Of a stretch of 38,974 bases of DNA, positions 15,166-27,000 are shown piece after piece. The DNA is taken from the NCBI GenBank assembly GCA_934650975.1, contig CAKUFW010000013.1, positions 1 through 38,974 of the forward strand, given 5' to 3'. Source of the DNA: an uncultured Collinsella sp. (GTDB lineage Bacteria; Actinomycetota; Coriobacteriia; Coriobacteriales; Coriobacteriaceae). The position numbers were made by a program, and so were the translations under genes. How positions within the stretch are numbered: the first letter of the stretch is position 1; every line of letters begins with the position of its first letter. The notes beneath the pieces were generated by a model, which saw only the letters and a list, made by a program, of their open reading frames with translations, was not told the DNA's origin and made no database searches.

Positions 15166-16245
15166 ATGGCACGCCCGCAAGCAGGGCAAACGCAAGCGAT
15201 GAGTGGCATGGACCGACATAGCGAGCCCCAGCAGCACAAGACGGCGGCCGAGTGCCGCCAAACTGCCGACGAGCACGTGCGGACCCTCAGGGATTTCTGG
15301 AAGGATTTCCTGGTGAGCGGTCTGTTTGTGCTGGCTGCCATCGTTGCCATCTTTGCATGCCTGGCCTGGTTTGCCGCGAACAATCGAGTGAGTGCTGCGG
15401 GGAGTAGCATCAGCGCGAATGGTCCGCGGTTTATACTCTCGGGAACGCAGGGCGGCACGGCGGGCACGTACGACTCCAAGGACAACTACACGTCGGACAG
15501 CACCAGCCTTGCCGTGAACAATCTCTTCAACCTCAACAACATGAGCACTGACGGTAGCCTCTCTCCGGGGTCGGCCGGCCAGCTCCAGCTCAACGTCAAA
15601 CCACTCTGCAATGACCTGCACGATATTACGGTAGAGATGACCTGGGAGATCTCCGTCCAAACGAGCGCGGCAGGTACCGCCACGGACACATCCAACAACG
15701 AAGAGATCATCAACTCGCTTAAAGACTTGGTGCGCGGGCATATTCTGGTTTTCCAGAATAAAGACCCTTCCGGCTTTTACTCGAATCCGCTGGTTCCCAC
15801 GACCACCACGGTGACCCAGGACGGGGCCAGCGTCGCTGTCGTTACGCAGAGCTTTACCATCCCGGCGGCGAGCTTTCGCGCTAAAGATTCGAACAACACG
15901 ACCGAGACCTTTCCCAAAACCCTCTACTGGATTTGGCCGGAGCAGTTCAAGAGCTACGTTCGTACGGGCAACGCCGGCTACGGCGGCAACCTTTTCGCAA
16001 GTGCAGATGTCACCGGATACGCAGTCCTCGCCGACAACATCAATAAGAACCACGCGCGCTATTTCCGCGCCGACAGCACGAGCGTTCCGGGTCAAGCGCC
16101 CGGCACGGTTCCTGCCGTCGAGGCCGGCATGTCCTCTGCGTATGTGGAAACCTGCGCCAGCTACTACAACAACGCCGACGAGGTTATCGGCAAGAACATC
16201 AAGTACGTTCGCGTGCGCTTTACCGCCAAGGAGGCGGATAAATAA
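15166..16245 (+). CDS. Membrane-anchored exported protein, TasA/camelysin-like layout (1 of 3)
   Basis: The 359-residue protein has a short cytoplasmic tail, one hydrophobic span (about 48-68) ending in AWFAANNRVSAAG, then an ectodomain rich in Ser, Thr and Asn. The pattern of a late signal-like span, an aromatic-Phe pair and a V-x-A-x-G strand recalls SipW-type substrates such as TasA and camelysin. This is inference from layout, not from matched sequence. No catalytic motif is seen. The start is uncertain: 15166 has GAAAGG directly against it, and ATGs at 15199 and 15208 are alternatives that leave the span intact. The stop overlaps the next start (TAATG). First gene of the four-gene exported operon. 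Confidence 0.8.
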   Translation: MARPQAGQTQAMSGMDRHSEPQQHKTAAECRQTADEHVRTLRDFWKDFLVSGLFVLAAIVAIFACLAWFAANNRVSAAGSSISANGPRFILSGTQGGTAGTYDSKDNYTSDSTSLAVNNLFNLNNMSTDGSLSPGSAGQLQLNVKPLCNDLHDITVEMTWEISVQTSAAGTATDTSNNEEIINSLKDLVRGHILVFQNKDPSGFYSNPLVPTTTTVTQDGASVAVVTQSFTIPAASFRAKDSNNTTETFPKTLYWIWPEQFKSYVRTGNAGYGGNLFASADVTGYAVLADNINKNHARYFRADSTSVPGQAPGTVPAVEAGMSSAYVETCASYYNNADEVIGKNIKYVRVRFTAKEADK

Positions 16246-17084
16246 TGGACGAGCAGCTTAACGCCCACGAGCAGGGTGATATCAAATACAACGAAGGCAC
16301 GATGAGTCCCGGCGGCGAGGGCCTCGGGTCGCGCGGCGAGACACATCCGACCGGCCACTTCGATCGCATCAAGACGTGGGCGAGTAATCATCGTCGCGAA
16401 TCCCTGGTCATCATGGGCCTGGCAGCTGTTCTCCTCGTGATACTGGGGTTTACGCTCGGATGGTTTGTTAATGCCAACCGTGGTTCCACCGTCGGCAAGA
16501 TCAAGGAGCCTGCCGAGCTCAAGGTGCTGGGTCCCAACGCTACGGCCACCGAGCAGATCGACCTGAGCTACAACCCCGAATACGGCGATACCAAGATCGG
16601 CAACACGGTAACGCTTAAACGCCCGTTTTGCGTGCAGACGGGCGGCGACGGCTTTGAGCTGCAGCTTGCGAATACTACCAACATCGCGGGTCTCAATATT
16701 GAGCTGTATAAAGCCGAGGACGCGAGCCAAGGCGATACGCCCGACGTGAGAGGCACCGCTGGCGGCAAACCCTACAGCTGGAAAGCGTCCGGAGAGGACC
16801 TGCTGACGAGCTTCACGTTCATCAACAAGGCGAACAATGTCCTGGCCACCGAGCCGGACGCGGGCGCAAGCGACCCTACATTCAAGGACTACCAAAACGT
16901 CCAGCGCAACGCGCGCCCGCTCTACCGATACAAGCTGTTCGACAAAAACGAGCTCAACGCCAAGACACTCGATGACTCGACTGGCAACGACACGCTTAAC
17001 TTTATCATCGAGCTTTCGTGGGACGAAAGCGCCAAAGAGACCGATGTGATCTACCTGATCGCGCGCAACACGAGCGGTAAGTAG
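16245..17084 (+). CDS. Membrane-anchored exported protein (2 of 3)
   Basis: The 279-residue protein has a cytoplasmic tail of about 52 residues, a hydrophobic span (about 53-74) ending GWFVNANRG, and a beta-rich ectodomain of about 200 residues. The position and type of the span mirror the preceding protein, and the WF-x-(N/A)-N motif is shared. There is no LPXTG motif, cysteine pair or enzyme signature. It could be a fibre or matrix subunit released by a signal peptidase, or a type II membrane anchor. AAGGAGG lies nine bases before the start, and the ATG overlaps the previous stop by one base, implying translational coupling. I do not recognise a specific family. Confidence 0.8.
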   Translation: MDEQLNAHEQGDIKYNEGTMSPGGEGLGSRGETHPTGHFDRIKTWASNHRRESLVIMGLAAVLLVILGFTLGWFVNANRGSTVGKIKEPAELKVLGPNATATEQIDLSYNPEYGDTKIGNTVTLKRPFCVQTGGDGFELQLANTTNIAGLNIELYKAEDASQGDTPDVRGTAGGKPYSWKASGEDLLTSFTFINKANNVLATEPDAGASDPTFKDYQNVQRNARPLYRYKLFDKNELNAKTLDDSTGNDTLNFIIELSWDESAKETDVIYLIARNTSGK

Positions 17085-17098
17085 GAGAGGGGGCGCAC

Positions 17099-18046
17099 AT
17101 GGAGAAGCAAGAGAAGCGGAAGGCCGACGAGCCCGAGCAGTTGGCAAAAAGAAAGAGCCTGGTCAAGAACAAGCTGGTTATGGCTGCAATCGCACTTGTT
17201 TGCGCTGTGGCGCTCGTGACGGGTGGCTACTTTACCTATTCTGCCTACACCGCCAACGGATTTCTTAAGTCCGTTGCCGCGACGGGCACCGCGCAGAGTC
17301 TGTTTGCAAGCGACATGCTTACGGGCTATATGAGTGTGCCCAGCGATGACGAACTCGCCCGTGCCCAGCGCTCTGTTACGGTGTACCCCAACAACGGTCA
17401 GTGCAGTTTTACCTTTAGTATCTACAACTATTTGCTGAGCAACAGCAACTTTTGCAATGACAAGAACGTGGCGTATACCTTAACGGTCGAGGGATATGGG
17501 CTCGATGGTGCCACATGGAGCTATTCGCCTCAACCTACCGACGTCGTCACGCTTCCGGAGAATCAACCCACCAAGAACGACTGCACCGTGACCTTCCCCG
17601 AGGACAAATTGGGACAGGCCTACTTTGTGATTAAGGCGACGGTCGTTTCGAGCGACAGCCCCGGCACCGAGCTCGCCTGTCTGGCGGCGAAAGTCGTACC
17701 GTCAAAGAAGGCCGAGGTCAAGACCGCGGCGGTTGAGGGCGCGCTGGTTGATGAAGCTGATAAGTTGTTCGCTAGCTATGCTGCGTACAACTACCGGGTG
17801 ACGGTCACGGGCGCACCGGCAAACGTCGAGCTAACATGGGGGGAGAAGGTGGAGATCGACCCGTTCTTTGAGACCAACCATGGTGCGACGGTGGATAAAA
17901 CAAAGCGCACGGCTACGTTCACCATGGAGCCGGGTTCGATGGTCGTCAACTTCTACCGAGCGGACGGCAAAGCGCCTGGCGACTGGGGTGACCTGGACAT
18001 TAGAGTGAGCGGAACAACCCTGACGGGCACGACGGAGACGCAATAA
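17099..18046 (+). CDS. Membrane-anchored exported protein (3 of 3)
   Basis: The 315-residue protein starts with a highly charged Lys/Glu-rich tail (1-25), then a span (about 26-46) running into GGYFTYSAYTANGF. That run closely follows the YF-S/T-x-S-A...N-x-F pattern after SipW-type signal peptides. The ectodomain (47-315) has beta-rich stretches and an Ig-like C-terminal part (about 230-315), by appearance only. GGAGAGGGGG precedes the start and the gap to the previous gene is 14 bases. A short hairpin and 40 bases separate it from the giant gene. It is probably a partner, anchor or subunit for the giant surface protein, inferred from the operon alone. Confidence 0.8.
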   Translation: MEKQEKRKADEPEQLAKRKSLVKNKLVMAAIALVCAVALVTGGYFTYSAYTANGFLKSVAATGTAQSLFASDMLTGYMSVPSDDELARAQRSVTVYPNNGQCSFTFSIYNYLLSNSNFCNDKNVAYTLTVEGYGLDGATWSYSPQPTDVVTLPENQPTKNDCTVTFPEDKLGQAYFVIKATVVSSDSPGTELACLAAKVVPSKKAEVKTAAVEGALVDEADKLFASYAAYNYRVTVTGAPANVELTWGEKVEIDPFFETNHGATVDKTKRTATFTMEPGSMVVNFYRADGKAPGDWGDLDIRVSGTTLTGTTETQ

Positions 18047-18064
18047 CTCTGGAAGCAGAGTTTT
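18045..18064 (+). terminator. Short hairpin plus UUUU ahead of the giant gene
   Basis: AACTCTG and CAGAGTT flank a GAAG tetraloop, and the run after the stem includes TTTT. With five to seven pairs it is a weak terminator at best. It may lower giant-protein expression relative to the three upstream proteins. Confidence 0.35.
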
Positions 18065-18085
18065 AGGATAAGAGGTACGGAATCA

Positions 18086-21000
18086 ATGAGAACGGCAAAG
18101 CGCATACTCGCAGAGTTCATGATGGTGGTCATGGTGCTTCAGGCGTGCTCGCCCACGGTGGCCGCTGTGGCGGCAGGCTGGCAGAACATCTCGAGCGAGA
18201 TCGTCGCCGCGGCTGCGGAGGCATCGGATGCCGCCAAGAGCGGCGAGACCAAGGATGATGCCACGACTGGGTCTGGGGCGAGCGATATCGAGGCTGCAGA
18301 CGATAGTGCAAAGAATGACGCCGCGAAGGATGATACCTCTGATGGCACCGCGGGCTCCGATTCCGCGGGGGACCAGACAGAAAACGACAACACTGCTGGT
18401 GCTACTGGCGACGATGCTGATCGGGATGCCGACACTACGGCGCCGGATGAAACTGCGGCCCAAGCGGGTACGACGATTACCAAATTGGACGATCTCGTTA
18501 CACGGCTCGAGGATAACGGCGCACAAGATATCGTACTCAAAAGCGATAGCAGCGGAATTGAAAGCTTTGTAGCTACGTCGTCGCCGGCACTTGCCGTCTT
18601 GTCGAATGCCGATGCGAAGTTGTATCAATACGCGCAAATCAAAATCAACCTTACGGGTGATGCTGACCTTACCCTACCGGCCAATGACATGTTATTCCAA
18701 GGCCTTGGCAGTGATACCTGCCCGTTCGAAGGCAGGATTTATAGCGTAAGCGCGACCGGCGGGGATGACTCCGTCGAGCTTACGACGGATCGCACGGTCT
18801 TTAATAACCTAAAGCTGACCGATCAAAACAATGCGGTCAAGATAAAGTGGGTGGGCAGGGCTACCTATAACGAGCCGATGGTCGCTTCGAAAATTATCGG
18901 TGAGGGCAGAGAGCTCAACGCGACAGTCAATATCGCGAATCCCTCGGGTACCAACGAGACGCTTCCTAGTGCAACCCCCGCGCTGACGGCGCCCCTGCTT
19001 GGTGAGACGATGGGCGACCTTACTGTGAGCGCTACCTATAGCCTCAAGGGTGACCGCAAGAGCCTCAATGTCAATGCAGATACAAAGGGCAACATCGGGC
19101 TTCTGGCAAATACGGTCAATGACGGTACCTTCACCGTGAAGTCTGTCAAGTTTCCAGAAGATCTGGTCGGGAATGGTTCCGTCACCACAAATTCCGGCAA
19201 CGCCGGCCTGCTCGTAGGCGAAGTTAAGGACGGTGCGACCCTGAGCGTTGGCACTCTGGCCCACGTTCCTGCTGCTACTGTTCAGTCCACAAGTGGGTGC
19301 GCCGGCGGCGTCGCGGGCCTCGTCGGCACGAGCGTGGGAGCCACGGTCAACGTCGCGGAGGCTCTCGATCTGCGTGCGCTCACGGTCAAAGGCACCACCG
19401 TCAGCGGCGGCTTTATCGGGCAGGCGACCAACCTGAGCCTTTCGCAGTCCGAGGGCGCAAAGGTAACGTGCCCTGGGCATGTTGGCGATTCGAAGAGCAA
19501 AATCTCCGGCGGCTTTATAGGCAAGGTCAGCTTTGCGAAATCGGTCGAGTTTGCTGGCAATAACCAAATCGATACGGGCGATGGCGTTACGCTTGCGGGC
19601 GCAGAGCACGTAAAGGACACGGCTGACGGAGTTGGCCCCGTTTTCGGAGTGCTGGCGCTGGACGATTCAAGCGTTTCCGTGTCATTCAAGGGCGGCTCGT
19701 TCAAGAGCACGTTTGGGGACGATGCCAGCAGTGCTGCTTTCGGCGGCCTTATTGGCTTTGTGAGCGGCGCCGCGAATTCGACCGATGATGAGAAGAACTC
19801 TCTAAGTCTTCTTAAGGTTGAAGGTGTGACGACCGAGTTTTCGCTTGCCAAGAGCCCGTATTTTGCTGGTGGCATTGTCGGATGGCTTGGGCTTGGCAAC
19901 AATCCTGTTAAGCCCGCCGCGCTTGAAATTGAGAATGCAACAGTCAAGTGCACCCAGGTCGCTTCAACGAGCAACGGCTTTGGCGGAGCGGTCGGCTGCA
20001 TCGACAAAAACAGCGTCGCAGATGTCAACGGGATTACCGTGAGCAATGAAGGCAACATAGCCAAGGGCGCTGGCGTTGCCGCAGAGTGCTGGGCGGCCAC
20101 GATACGCCTTGGGGGCGTAACCGATTTTTCCAACATGCATTTCAGTGCGGGGGATGCCACCGCGCAAATTGCTATGGTGCGCGCCGATGAGCCGTCACTT
20201 GTGTTCGCTCGCGGCACGGGCAGCGACGACAAGCCAGCGAATTCCGGCAATAAAGACTATTGGATATACGAACGGTGTAAAGATGCACCCAAGATTGATG
20301 ATCTCGGTGGAGCCCAAGATGCGTCGAAGGGCTATGGGGAAGTCGTAAGGCTCGATGGCTCGAAGCTAAAAAGTGATCTGATTCAGCTTAACGAAACCAC
20401 CCATAAGCCTGAAGGCCCTTCGTCGACCGACTGGAGCTGGCAGGTTGGCTATACAAATGGCACCGACGGCGACAAGTGGAATCAGGACCACACGCTTGAC
20501 ATCGATGATGAGCAGGATTTTGTTGCCCTGGCATTGTCAATTCAGACCAACGGCTTGTATAACGGCGTGTTTGGTCCGACCTCAAACATGGCCGACCTTC
20601 TTGGAAGCCAAACAGTAATCAATCTGAACTGCAATGTCGATTTGTCGGGCACGGGCATTGGGGGCCTTGGCCTTGACAGCCTGAACAACGGCGTATCGTT
20701 TTCGGGAACGTTCAACGGCAAAAACCACAAGGTGACCCTTGCCATCGGTGAGCCATATGGCACGCGCGATGGCAAGGCGCTCGAAGCCGGCGATACTAGT
20801 GAAGGCAACGGCAAGATTTACCGCCATGGACGCCTGGGCTTATTCAACTCCATTAGCGGTGCCACGAAGGTGAACAACCTCACCATTGCTGGCTTCATGA
20901 AACTCGATAACGGCATAAGCGTCGATGCCGGTTCGCTTGCAGCGACCATTGCGGATACCGCCAAAAAAAAGTTACTGTTGTCGGGTGTAACGTGCGAGAC

Positions 21001-24000
21001 AAACATTACGTGCGACGATATGTTCGGTAACAATGCGAACATCGGCGGCATTGCAGGCAGCGTTTCGGCGGCTGCAACCGTTGATTTCAATAATGGCGCG
21101 AAAGCCAAGACGACGATCGTTACGGGCAAAACGCTCAATGGCAATACCCGCATCGGCGGCGCTATCGGTTATGTGGGCGATGTAGCTTCGACATTCAACG
21201 TGGCCAGCCTCGAAGTTGGTGGTTCAATCAATACTGGAGACTGCGCCGATGGCAGAATCGCCCAAGTCGGCGGCCTTATCGGAGGTATCGCACAGAGTAC
21301 CTATAACGATAAAAAGGAGATAGTCAGTTCGAAAGTCAAGTACGTAAACATTACTGGACTTGCGTACGACTCCTTCAATATGGCCGCTGGCAAGAACGGC
21401 GATAAGCTCAAGGGCGCAGGCGGCCTTCTGGGCTACAGCTGGGGCAACGCTATCGTGACTATTGGCGACGCTACCGCGAACACTAGCGACAGCACCTATG
21501 CCCTCAAAACTTCCAACAACACTACCGTGGCCGCAAATAACTCTACCGAGGTCGGCGGCCTCGTATACGCTGCCAGTGGCTACTGGATTATCAACGACTA
21601 CGCCATTGATCTTTCGGACGCAACCATTAATGCCGATAAAGCAACGGTGCTTGGTTTGCTCGTTGGCCGAGGTGGTAGGACGGATAATTCCTTAACATAT
21701 GGAGTAGAAACTTATAGCGGCTTGTATCTAGAGAACAGGGCAAGCTGGGATACCGCATACAAGGTCAGTGGCGCCACTGCGGGCAATGGAGTGAAAATCA
21801 ATAACACGGCGATAAATAGCAACAGCAGTGATACTTCGTTTGATGAGTGGGTCGGTAATAGTACGAGACCGTCCTATGGCAAGAGGACTGACAGCAAACT
21901 TATTGACGGCGAATGGAATGTCGTCGTTTCGCTTCATACCAAAGATGACATTAATGGCGGCAAGCTCGATATGAGCGGAAACCCGGGAAGCGACAACAGT
22001 TATCACAATCGATCTGATTTCGGCAAGATCCACAACACCAACGCCAGGACGAGGTATTACTACAACCTTGACAAAGCGTATGAGAAGGTAGGCAACAAGC
22101 CCAAAAATAGTAGCCCAAGCAGTTGGATGGACTCCCCAGAGTACTTGTTGCTTTGGTGTGCGTATCTGTATGCTCCCAGCGCAATTCGGGGCTATATCAT
22201 TCCGGGAAACCAGGAGATTTTCAAAGGAAACAATATTGGCACGGGCAATGGCACGGGTGTGGCTATCGATTTAGATGGATACAGCTTCTATCCCACCAAT
22301 CCCGTAAGCGGCTCCACAGTAACCGTGAATAATGCAACTATTACGTTCCATTATTCCGATATTAAAGCCGAGCAAAAAGACAACAAAAAGAACAGCGAGG
22401 CCACGCAGCACGAAAATATGCACAGTGCCCTCATCCGAACTCATGCAGGCAACCTCAAGGTTAAAAAAGTCACCCTTAAAGGCACCGTGGGCTCTGTCGT
22501 GAGCGATTCGGGAAGTTCGTCTGGCGCGCTTGTGTGCCGCTATATCTATGGGCCCATCAATAAGACCAACGTGGCACAGATCGAGATAGATGACCTGACA
22601 CTCGATGGTTTGACGGTTGACGGCGTGAACAACAGTACCAGTTACGCTCCTCTGCTTATCAACGAGATGCAGACATGCGTGAATCTGAATGCGAAGAATA
22701 TTTCGACCCGTGGGTACTCGAATGGGACCACGGCGGCAACCTCGCTCTTCGGCAGACTCGGCGTGGGAAAAACCGCCGATCAGGTGACGGCGACGTTCAA
22801 CCGGATTAGCGTGCCGAGCGCCACGGGCCAGTCTATCTTCACTCGTGCGAGCTTGCTCGAGAGCTTTGGTTGCGGCGAAGGCAATACAGGCTCCGCGGTG
22901 TATACCTTCTTGAAGGGCGATCAGGACGACAACATGGTCACGTTCGGCAAAGAGATCGACTCGGCGGACGGCGAGTACTCTGGCAAGCAGCTTTGGTATT
23001 ACGACGAGGGGACGTATGGTTCCAACGCAGGTTTCGTGAAGGTTAAGGACACCCAAGCGGATGCTAAGAGACCTTGGTTTAGCGACTATCTTCCTTATGT
23101 AGCTAAGGGAAAAGTCACCAAGGACGGCGTTCAGTACCACGAAATTAAGGTCAACCAGCGTATTCCTAACTTTACGACGGGTTGCGGTACCTATGGCGAC
23201 CCGTATGCGATTACTTCGGCATCGGAGTTCAATGCGGCGGCGAACTACATCAATAACGGCACCGCTCTTGACGGCTGGGAAGTGACTATCGCAAAGGAGC
23301 AGTCGACGCTTTGCCGGCGTCGAGGCGGTGGTGGTAACCGTGACAATGAAGTTACCTATGTCTATAAGCAGACGAACGACGCCACGAAGAAGTGGGAGAA
23401 GAAGGTCGGCGACACGACCGACTCCAATGATGCGCTTTCCGACGATACGATGCGCCGGTACCTGCAAAGCGCGTATTACAGCATTGAGCCCAAACCTGAT
23501 TCGAATAACACGATTGAGCTCGATGCCTCGGCATTTGCCGGATTCGGTACCGCGGCATATCCGTTCCGCGGTGTTATCGTTGGCGACGTGAGTGGCACGG
23601 CTGCGACAATCGTAATTAAAAATAACACGGGCTCGTTGCGAGGCCTCATTCCTTACAGCTATGGCAGTGTGGTGCGAAACCTCAACATTACGTATTCCGA
23701 CGCTACGGCTTCGATTACCTATGCCTCAAAGAATTCCGATGGTGTGCCAGGGGCATTCTTTGGCGGCGTAATCGGCTGCATCATGGGCGGCGACAACATT
23801 ATCGACGGCGTAACGGTGAGTTCGGACCACTTTGTCGTTGCTGGCGCGAAGGGCGATAAGGGCGGTGCGCACCTTGTGCCCGTTGGCGGTTACGTCGGTG
23901 CCATTGCGGGTGGCGGCGTGATCTTCCGACACATGACGGGGACGTCTTGGCGCGCTGGAACCAAAACAAAAGTCCAAAGTACGGCCGAGGGCGGTGCCAA

Positions 24001-27000
24001 CTACCAGCTGTACGACAACCCCTACGTTGGTCGTGTGATTGACGGCTACGCCTTTAGCGAAGGCTGTAAAGTTGAGAACGGCGATGCAAACTACAAGATT
24101 AATGAGCTCGATGTAAAAGACACCGGCTGCGTAACCACAACCGATACGTATATGAAATACAGCTGGAGTGCTGGCCAGCAAAACAACAACGCTCCGCAAA
24201 CCACAGTCAAAGATTCACAGGGCCTGCTCGTGCTGTCTGCCATTATCAACAGCGGTGCGGGTGCCGGCGCCGCTCACACCGATGAGGTAAATGGCAACGG
24301 CACATATCGCGGGTCGCATGCGTATGAGGGCAGCAGCGTCAAAGGTGCCATTTCCTCGACAGGATACAAGTTCGGAAATGAGCGGTATGGCAAGGTCCGC
24401 AATGCGAATTACACTGCGGTCGGAAAACCCGCCGATGCTGCAGCAGCGAGCGATTTTGAGACTTCGACCAACGATGATCTTAAGGCGCCGGGCAACCAGG
24501 AATACCAAGGCGCACTGGACGGCAAAGACGGACAAGACATTAACTCGCCCTACTTGGTGAAGAAATATGCGACCGATTGGCGCACTGGCTACGTGTGCGC
24601 GACGGGCGTTTGCGGCATGGACCTGAAGCTTGAGCAGGGTGTGTCCTATGATATGACAGGCTACGGCTCGGGATTCTTAGGTCTTTCGGGCCGCTATTAC
24701 TCAAATGCTTGCGCGACTGACAAGAAGGCCAACGACAAAGATTTCATTACTCCGGGCATTGCCGCCATTAACGGCAACGGCGCGACGATCAAAGTTTCAA
24801 ACAACACGCGCGAGTATGTTGACGATGACTACAGTGTTGCAGGCGTAGGGGGTCTGTTCAGCACGGTCAAGTTCTACTCGAGTTCATACAATAAAGGAAG
24901 TATCGAGGCGAATAACAACGCAAATGTAAGCAATCTCAACTTTAAGAACTGCAATATCTCGCTTACCTATGTATCTTCGACTGGGGTGGAGCAGTCCACG
25001 TCGACGAGCAACGGAAAAAGCAGCTGGGTGGGGACCGGTTGCCTCGCGGGCTCAACTGCAAATCAGGGAGGCTCGAGCGGGGTCGCCTATGGAGTGTTCA
25101 AAAACGTAGACATTTCTAACAGCGCCGTAGCCGGAGGTTGCATGGCAGGTGGTCTTATCGGAAGCGCTGGCCTCATGACGCGCAGTACCGATGGTTCCAA
25201 CGGCTCGATTGTGAATTATGGAGGAACGTCCTCTCCGGTGAAGCTGTATGACTGTTCATATAGCGGGATCGCTGTCAGTGCCCGTTCAAATGCTGGTGGT
25301 TTCGTCGGCTATATCAATTCGGGCGACTGCGGCGTTTGGGTATCGAATGACAAGACTATTGCCGATAATTCGACTATTTCTATTGTCGAGAAGACAGGAG
25401 AGTCACAGTCGCCGGATTCGAATAGCACTGCTGGTGGCATCTTCGGCCTTACGGGGGGCGCTCTAAGCGTAAATACCGGGCAGGGCGATGGCGCAAGCCA
25501 GGTTGCAACGATCAATGACGTGTCTCTCATTGTTAACCACAATGCGCTCGGAATAGGTGGAATTGCTGGACGCACGGTGACCTATCAATCTAATGTTAAT
25601 CGCGTCAAGGTGACGTCAACTAAAAAGGTGTCGGAAAAAACGCCGACATACTTTGGCTCTTTACAAGCGGTGACAAATACCGCCAATGCTTATGCCATAA
25701 GCACGGGGGGCATTATTGGATCGGCAAAAAATAGCGTGACGCTTAATTCCTGTACGGTCGAAAATCTTCGTATGGGCGTAACCGAGCATGCGGGCGGTCT
25801 TGTGGGGGGCACGTCTAACGGAAATACACTGAGCGCCACTAATATTACTGTTGATGGCGTGCAGTTTGATGGTGCTCGCTGCGGTGGCATTCTTGGAAAC
25901 TGCCAAGGCCAGGGTGCAACCAATGTTGTCGTTGCGAATGCGACAGTGCAGAACTGCTCGTTCGGAACACTTAATTCAACATGGAAACATGGGGATGGAG
26001 ACCTGAGAAATCACTCCGGCGGCATTATTGGCGCCGCTTCTGGCACGATTAAGATCGCCAATGTGCTCATTAGCAAAAATGATTTTAAACAGCCGGGCGG
26101 TCAGGGTTTCTTGTTGGGCGATACCGCGCAAACGGCGTCGGACTTCAAGGGACTCTATGCCGCAGGCGTCGACATCGTGCTTAAGGATGAATCCAACAAC
26201 TCCTCAGCTCAAAAACCGATTAAGTATTTCAATGACAGTGTTGTTGCCGATGTAAACAAGAAGACCTACATCGCATTTGGCGACTATGAGGACACGCTTT
26301 CCGATGCCGATGGCGCGACGCTGTATGGCAATGATGCTAATACCAGCAATGTGACGGCAACCGTCTCTCCTTACGTCACAACGAGTCCGAAGAGCGGTCT
26401 TGCTGTGCGTGCTTCCGATGCCGACACAACTGATCGCTATCTGTTCGGCGATGGCATGAACGTTGGTCTTGCTGCGAACATCAAGAATCCGGAAGCCGCC
26501 AGCGTCCCCAGCCGTTATACCTACACCAACATTGGTGGCATCGATGACAAGAGCGGCACCTATCAGAATGCGTCGAGCTATGACGCCGCATCTGTGAAGA
26601 GCACGTTCAATGAGAATAACGAGAAGGACAACCAGGCCACAACGAACTTCCCCGTTTTGGTTATCTCGGGCACCGATAGTACGACCGTCACGAGCTATTT
26701 AAACATCATCACGAACGGAGGCTTCTCCGACGCTTGCAGACTGAACGGTACGGATGTTACCAAAGCGCACGTGACGGCTAAGGCGGAGGTGTTCCAGCTC
26801 AAGAACGGTGTATTCGTTAGGGACGAAGAAACATCGAAAAACCCCACGCTTCGTGTGGTGAACAACGGCAAGAACAACATGTCATTTAGCCCAAGCTCCG
26901 ATTGGGATAACGGTAAGAGCCGCTTTACGCTCCTAACCGTTACCTTTACCGAGGCGGGCCAGAGCTACAACGTTCAGGTGCCTATCATCGTTAAGCGCAA

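Noticed and set aside
15079..16095. 338-residue minus-strand frame opposite the first exported protein
   Set aside because: No family features; the plus strand has a membrane span and sits in a coupled operon.
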